Origin: Apteryx mantelli
Taxonomy: Eukaryota > Chordata > Aves > Apterygiformes > Apterygidae
Direction: 5' to 3'
NCBI RefSeq assembly: GCF_036417845.1
Contig: NC_089978.1
Coordinates: 163,367,962 to 163,431,961 of the forward strand
DNA: 64,000 nucleotides
Within the stretch, counting starts at the first letter, position 1. Each line of letters starts with the position of its first letter. The position numbers and the translations under genes are program-made. The notes below the pieces were generated by a model, which did no database searches, was not told the DNA's origin, and worked only from the letters and a program-made list of their open reading frames with translations. Shown piece by piece: positions 61,801-64,000 of this stretch.

Positions 61801-62409
61801 TTCCCCCCCTTCTTCTTTTTCTGGGCTCTCTCCCAAGTGCTTTCTCAGAATTTCCATGAAAACTAACTCACAGCATAATGGAAATAGAATTTAAAAATAC
61901 GTTATATCTTTTTTATTCCCCTCATTCTCTCCCTCCCTCCCTTCCCCCCTGCAGCATCTGGAAGCATTTTTTTGCTGGTCTTGGGTTTTTTAAGGTGAGA
62001 ATGTCATAATGGAGAAGTTCATTTTAATTTTAACGCACAATGGAGGAGATCACCAGCTTCACTCCTTGAATGACCCACCATTTGCTGAAAACTGTTATCT
62101 CTAGGGTTGGCTGTATTAAGAACTGCATTTTAACTGGAAATCTCTTTACCTTGTAGGCATTCATAGTGGGTAGATTTGAAAAGGCTCCTGTTAGCCTAGC
62201 AAAGCTACTCTCTCTAGAGGAGCTGCCTCTGTAGCCAAAGGTGAAAGAGGCTGTTCCAAAATTCTGTTTAAAATGGTGGAAATCAAGACCCTGACTGGGA
62301 CTGTGTGAAAGAAGTGTCTTTCTTAGCATGCATTTTCACTGGGGTAAATACTGACTTGTCTCAACATTAGTGAGGAGAGGTAGAAGGAATTGTTTAGGTC
62401 AAACTGAAA
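58861..62409. other. Intergenic DNA downstream of MCM5, part 5
   Basis: No gene supported. An AATAAA at 60287-60292 (cttgaaataaagctttgttg), followed by T/G-rich sequence, looks like a genuine poly(A) signal of an unknown + strand transcript or LTR. Pyrimidine-rich low-complexity tracts lie at about 61795-61815 and 61925-61950. Confidence 0.45.
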
Positions 62410-62840
62410 GATAAAGTTTTACATATATTTTTCATGACAAAAAAATGTAAAAAACATTTCAGATGTTTCAGATCATCCTGAAGCCTTTTTATTCAGCCCA
62501 GAGAAAACACTGTTATGTTGTGTGTCTTTGAAAATCTTTTTTTTTTTTTAACAAAAATGCTAGTCAATTTTTCAAATCAAAAATGCTGTTTTGAAACCAA
62601 ATGTTTGGAATGCTGTTTGAAAGTCTAAAATCAATCTGGAAAATGTTGATGTAATTTGGGCATTTCCAAAATGGAACATTTCATTTTTCACATGTCTAAA
62701 TGACATCATATGGCATTTTCAAAATTCCTCCTTCTCTTCACACTTTTTAATTTTCCAGCTGAAATTATTTGCTGAGTTTGAGCTGATTTTGCAAGTAGTT
62801 CCATTTAGTATTTGTCAAAAATTTTGCAGATAATCCATAT
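62410..62840. repeat. AT-rich degraded interspersed repeat
   Basis: Repeated ttttcaaatcaaaaatgctg, gggcatttccaaaatggaac, atttcatttttcacatg and tttgtcaaaaattttgcaga phrases resemble a decayed element common in sauropsid genomes, with palindromic TTTCAAAA/CCATTTTG motifs. Family not identified. Confidence 0.35.
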
Positions 62841-64000
62841 AGGCTGTGGTGAGAGGCCAGAATAAGACATGGGCTGCAACAACAAGGGCTGCATGAGAAA
62901 GGAGTGGAGGGGCAGCAACAATGTATGGTTGGCTAAAGGCAGAGTTGCTAAGGGCCCTGGCCACCATCCTCACTCAGACTGCTTAAATTTAGCAAAGCGT
63001 GTCACAACAAGGACATGGCTTGGGAAAAAGAGTGGGAGGAACACCTGGAGTGTAGAAGGTGCCTGGAGAAGAATTGAGAGGAAACAGAGAGAATTAACTG
63101 GGAACAATCAGAATAAATAGTTAGTGTATTCTCTGGTGACAGTAAAGCTGCACTAATTTATCCCAGCTCAGTAAGGAATCGAATGTAACAAAATTGATCT
63201 AAAGCAGGCTCAGAGTCAATTAGGATGGTTTGCACAGAAGTTTAAGCTCAGTCAGTGTACGAGTATATCTTTGTTTAAACTGGCCCAAACTGGAGCAGAG
63301 ACAAGGGAAAAGTCAGAAAGCAAGGCTCAGAAATGTTTCTCAAGTAGGGGACAAAACTGGTAGCTAAATTCATTGCCTGTTAGCGTGCCAGTCTTAAGAT
63401 TGTGACCTCTCACCCCCGCCTCCCCCTTGCAATAAATTGGGCTCTATTTGCATGACTATCGCTATTTCAGTTGGAGAAGCCAGACCTCCCTTAGCCCAGA
63501 TGTTTTCAAGAGCAGGAGATGAGAAATGCTACACTATCTCTGTATGGTGTCAGAAGAAGAAAACATTGAAAGCACTGACTATATCCTTCTAATCCATCTC
63601 CTCTTTGATAATGCTACACTTCTTGAAGTTAAAGCCTTTGTATTCAGACACTAGCTGAGTTTCTTCAGAGCCTGTCGTCTCCACCAGCCTCCTGCAGTGA
63701 GGTCACAGTGCCAGCTCCATGGTACGCCAGCCATTTCCATGGCAGCACAACACAATTGTAGAGGACAATAGGGTTGTCTTTGCTAGCTGTAAAGGAAAGC
63801 AGGAGCAGGAGAGCTGTAAAACATTAAGAACAGAAAATCTTAGGAAAAAATTCCAGAAAAAGAGATCTGAAAAACTGACAATGAGTTTTCCACTCTTCCT
63901 TTTCTTCTTGCAACCCATCCCTCTCTGTAGGTTGTCAAGCAAGAGGGTTGGGACGGGACCTATTGGTGGGGTTATGCAGCACAAAGCACAGTGATGGAAT
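62841..64000. other. Intergenic DNA, right end of window
   Basis: No coding exon, RNA gene or repeat could be supported. RASD2, expected further right by synteny, does not appear: its Ras-like G1 motif is in no frame. Confidence 0.5.

Noticed and set aside
34431-64000. RASD2 (next gene by synteny)
   Set aside because: No Ras-like GTPase motifs in any frame; it probably lies to the right of the window.

Overview
This is vertebrate nuclear DNA, most probably from a bird. Two intron-containing genes on the + strand can be read completely: HMOX1 (heme oxygenase 1, 5 coding exons, 296 aa) and MCM5 (replicative helicase subunit, 16 coding exons, 734 aa). Every junction chosen has an AG acceptor and a GT donor, and every reading frame joins. 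The bird assignment rests on the HMOX1 protein, which as I remember it is close to the chicken sequence and has the same length, and on CR1 LINE tails of the avian type (for example 19580-19745). The HMOX1-MCM5 order is that of the TOM1-HMOX1-MCM5-RASD2 block of other amniotes. TOM1 and RASD2 coding sequence was not found, so they should lie outside the window.

Layout. 1-10858 is upstream of HMOX1. It has no gene I can support, but it holds several Maf/NRF2-type elements. The best is a pair of identical TGCTGAGTCA elements, each followed by CGG, at 5746 and 5821, about 5 kb before the promoter, resembling the stress-response elements of the mammalian HMOX1 distal enhancers. It also holds two CTCF-like motifs. 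10859-17325 is HMOX1 with an E-box/TATA promoter and one poly(A) signal. 17326-20150 is intergenic with a pentanucleotide repeat and a CR1 copy. 20150-34430 is MCM5, starting in a CpG island with E2F and CCAAT motifs and a G-rich first intron built from an imperfect tandem duplication. 34431-64000 has no recognised complete gene. It contains decayed SINE/LINE pieces, low-complexity tracts and a few exon-like open segments.

Function. The two genes are neighbours without a shared pathway. HMOX1 degrades heme at the ER membrane and is expected to be stress-inducible through BACH1/NRF2-small Maf sites. MCM5 is an ATPase subunit of the MCM2-7 helicase, expected to be E2F-driven at G1/S. The MCM5 promoter lies about 3 kb beyond the HMOX1 poly(A) site.

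The most speculative but potentially new item is an open, splice-site-bounded segment at 58084-58413. Its translation resembles the middle of the ciliary transition-zone protein TMEM231 in motif order and spacing. The match was made from memory and needs a profile search. All homology statements here come from recall, not from database searches.
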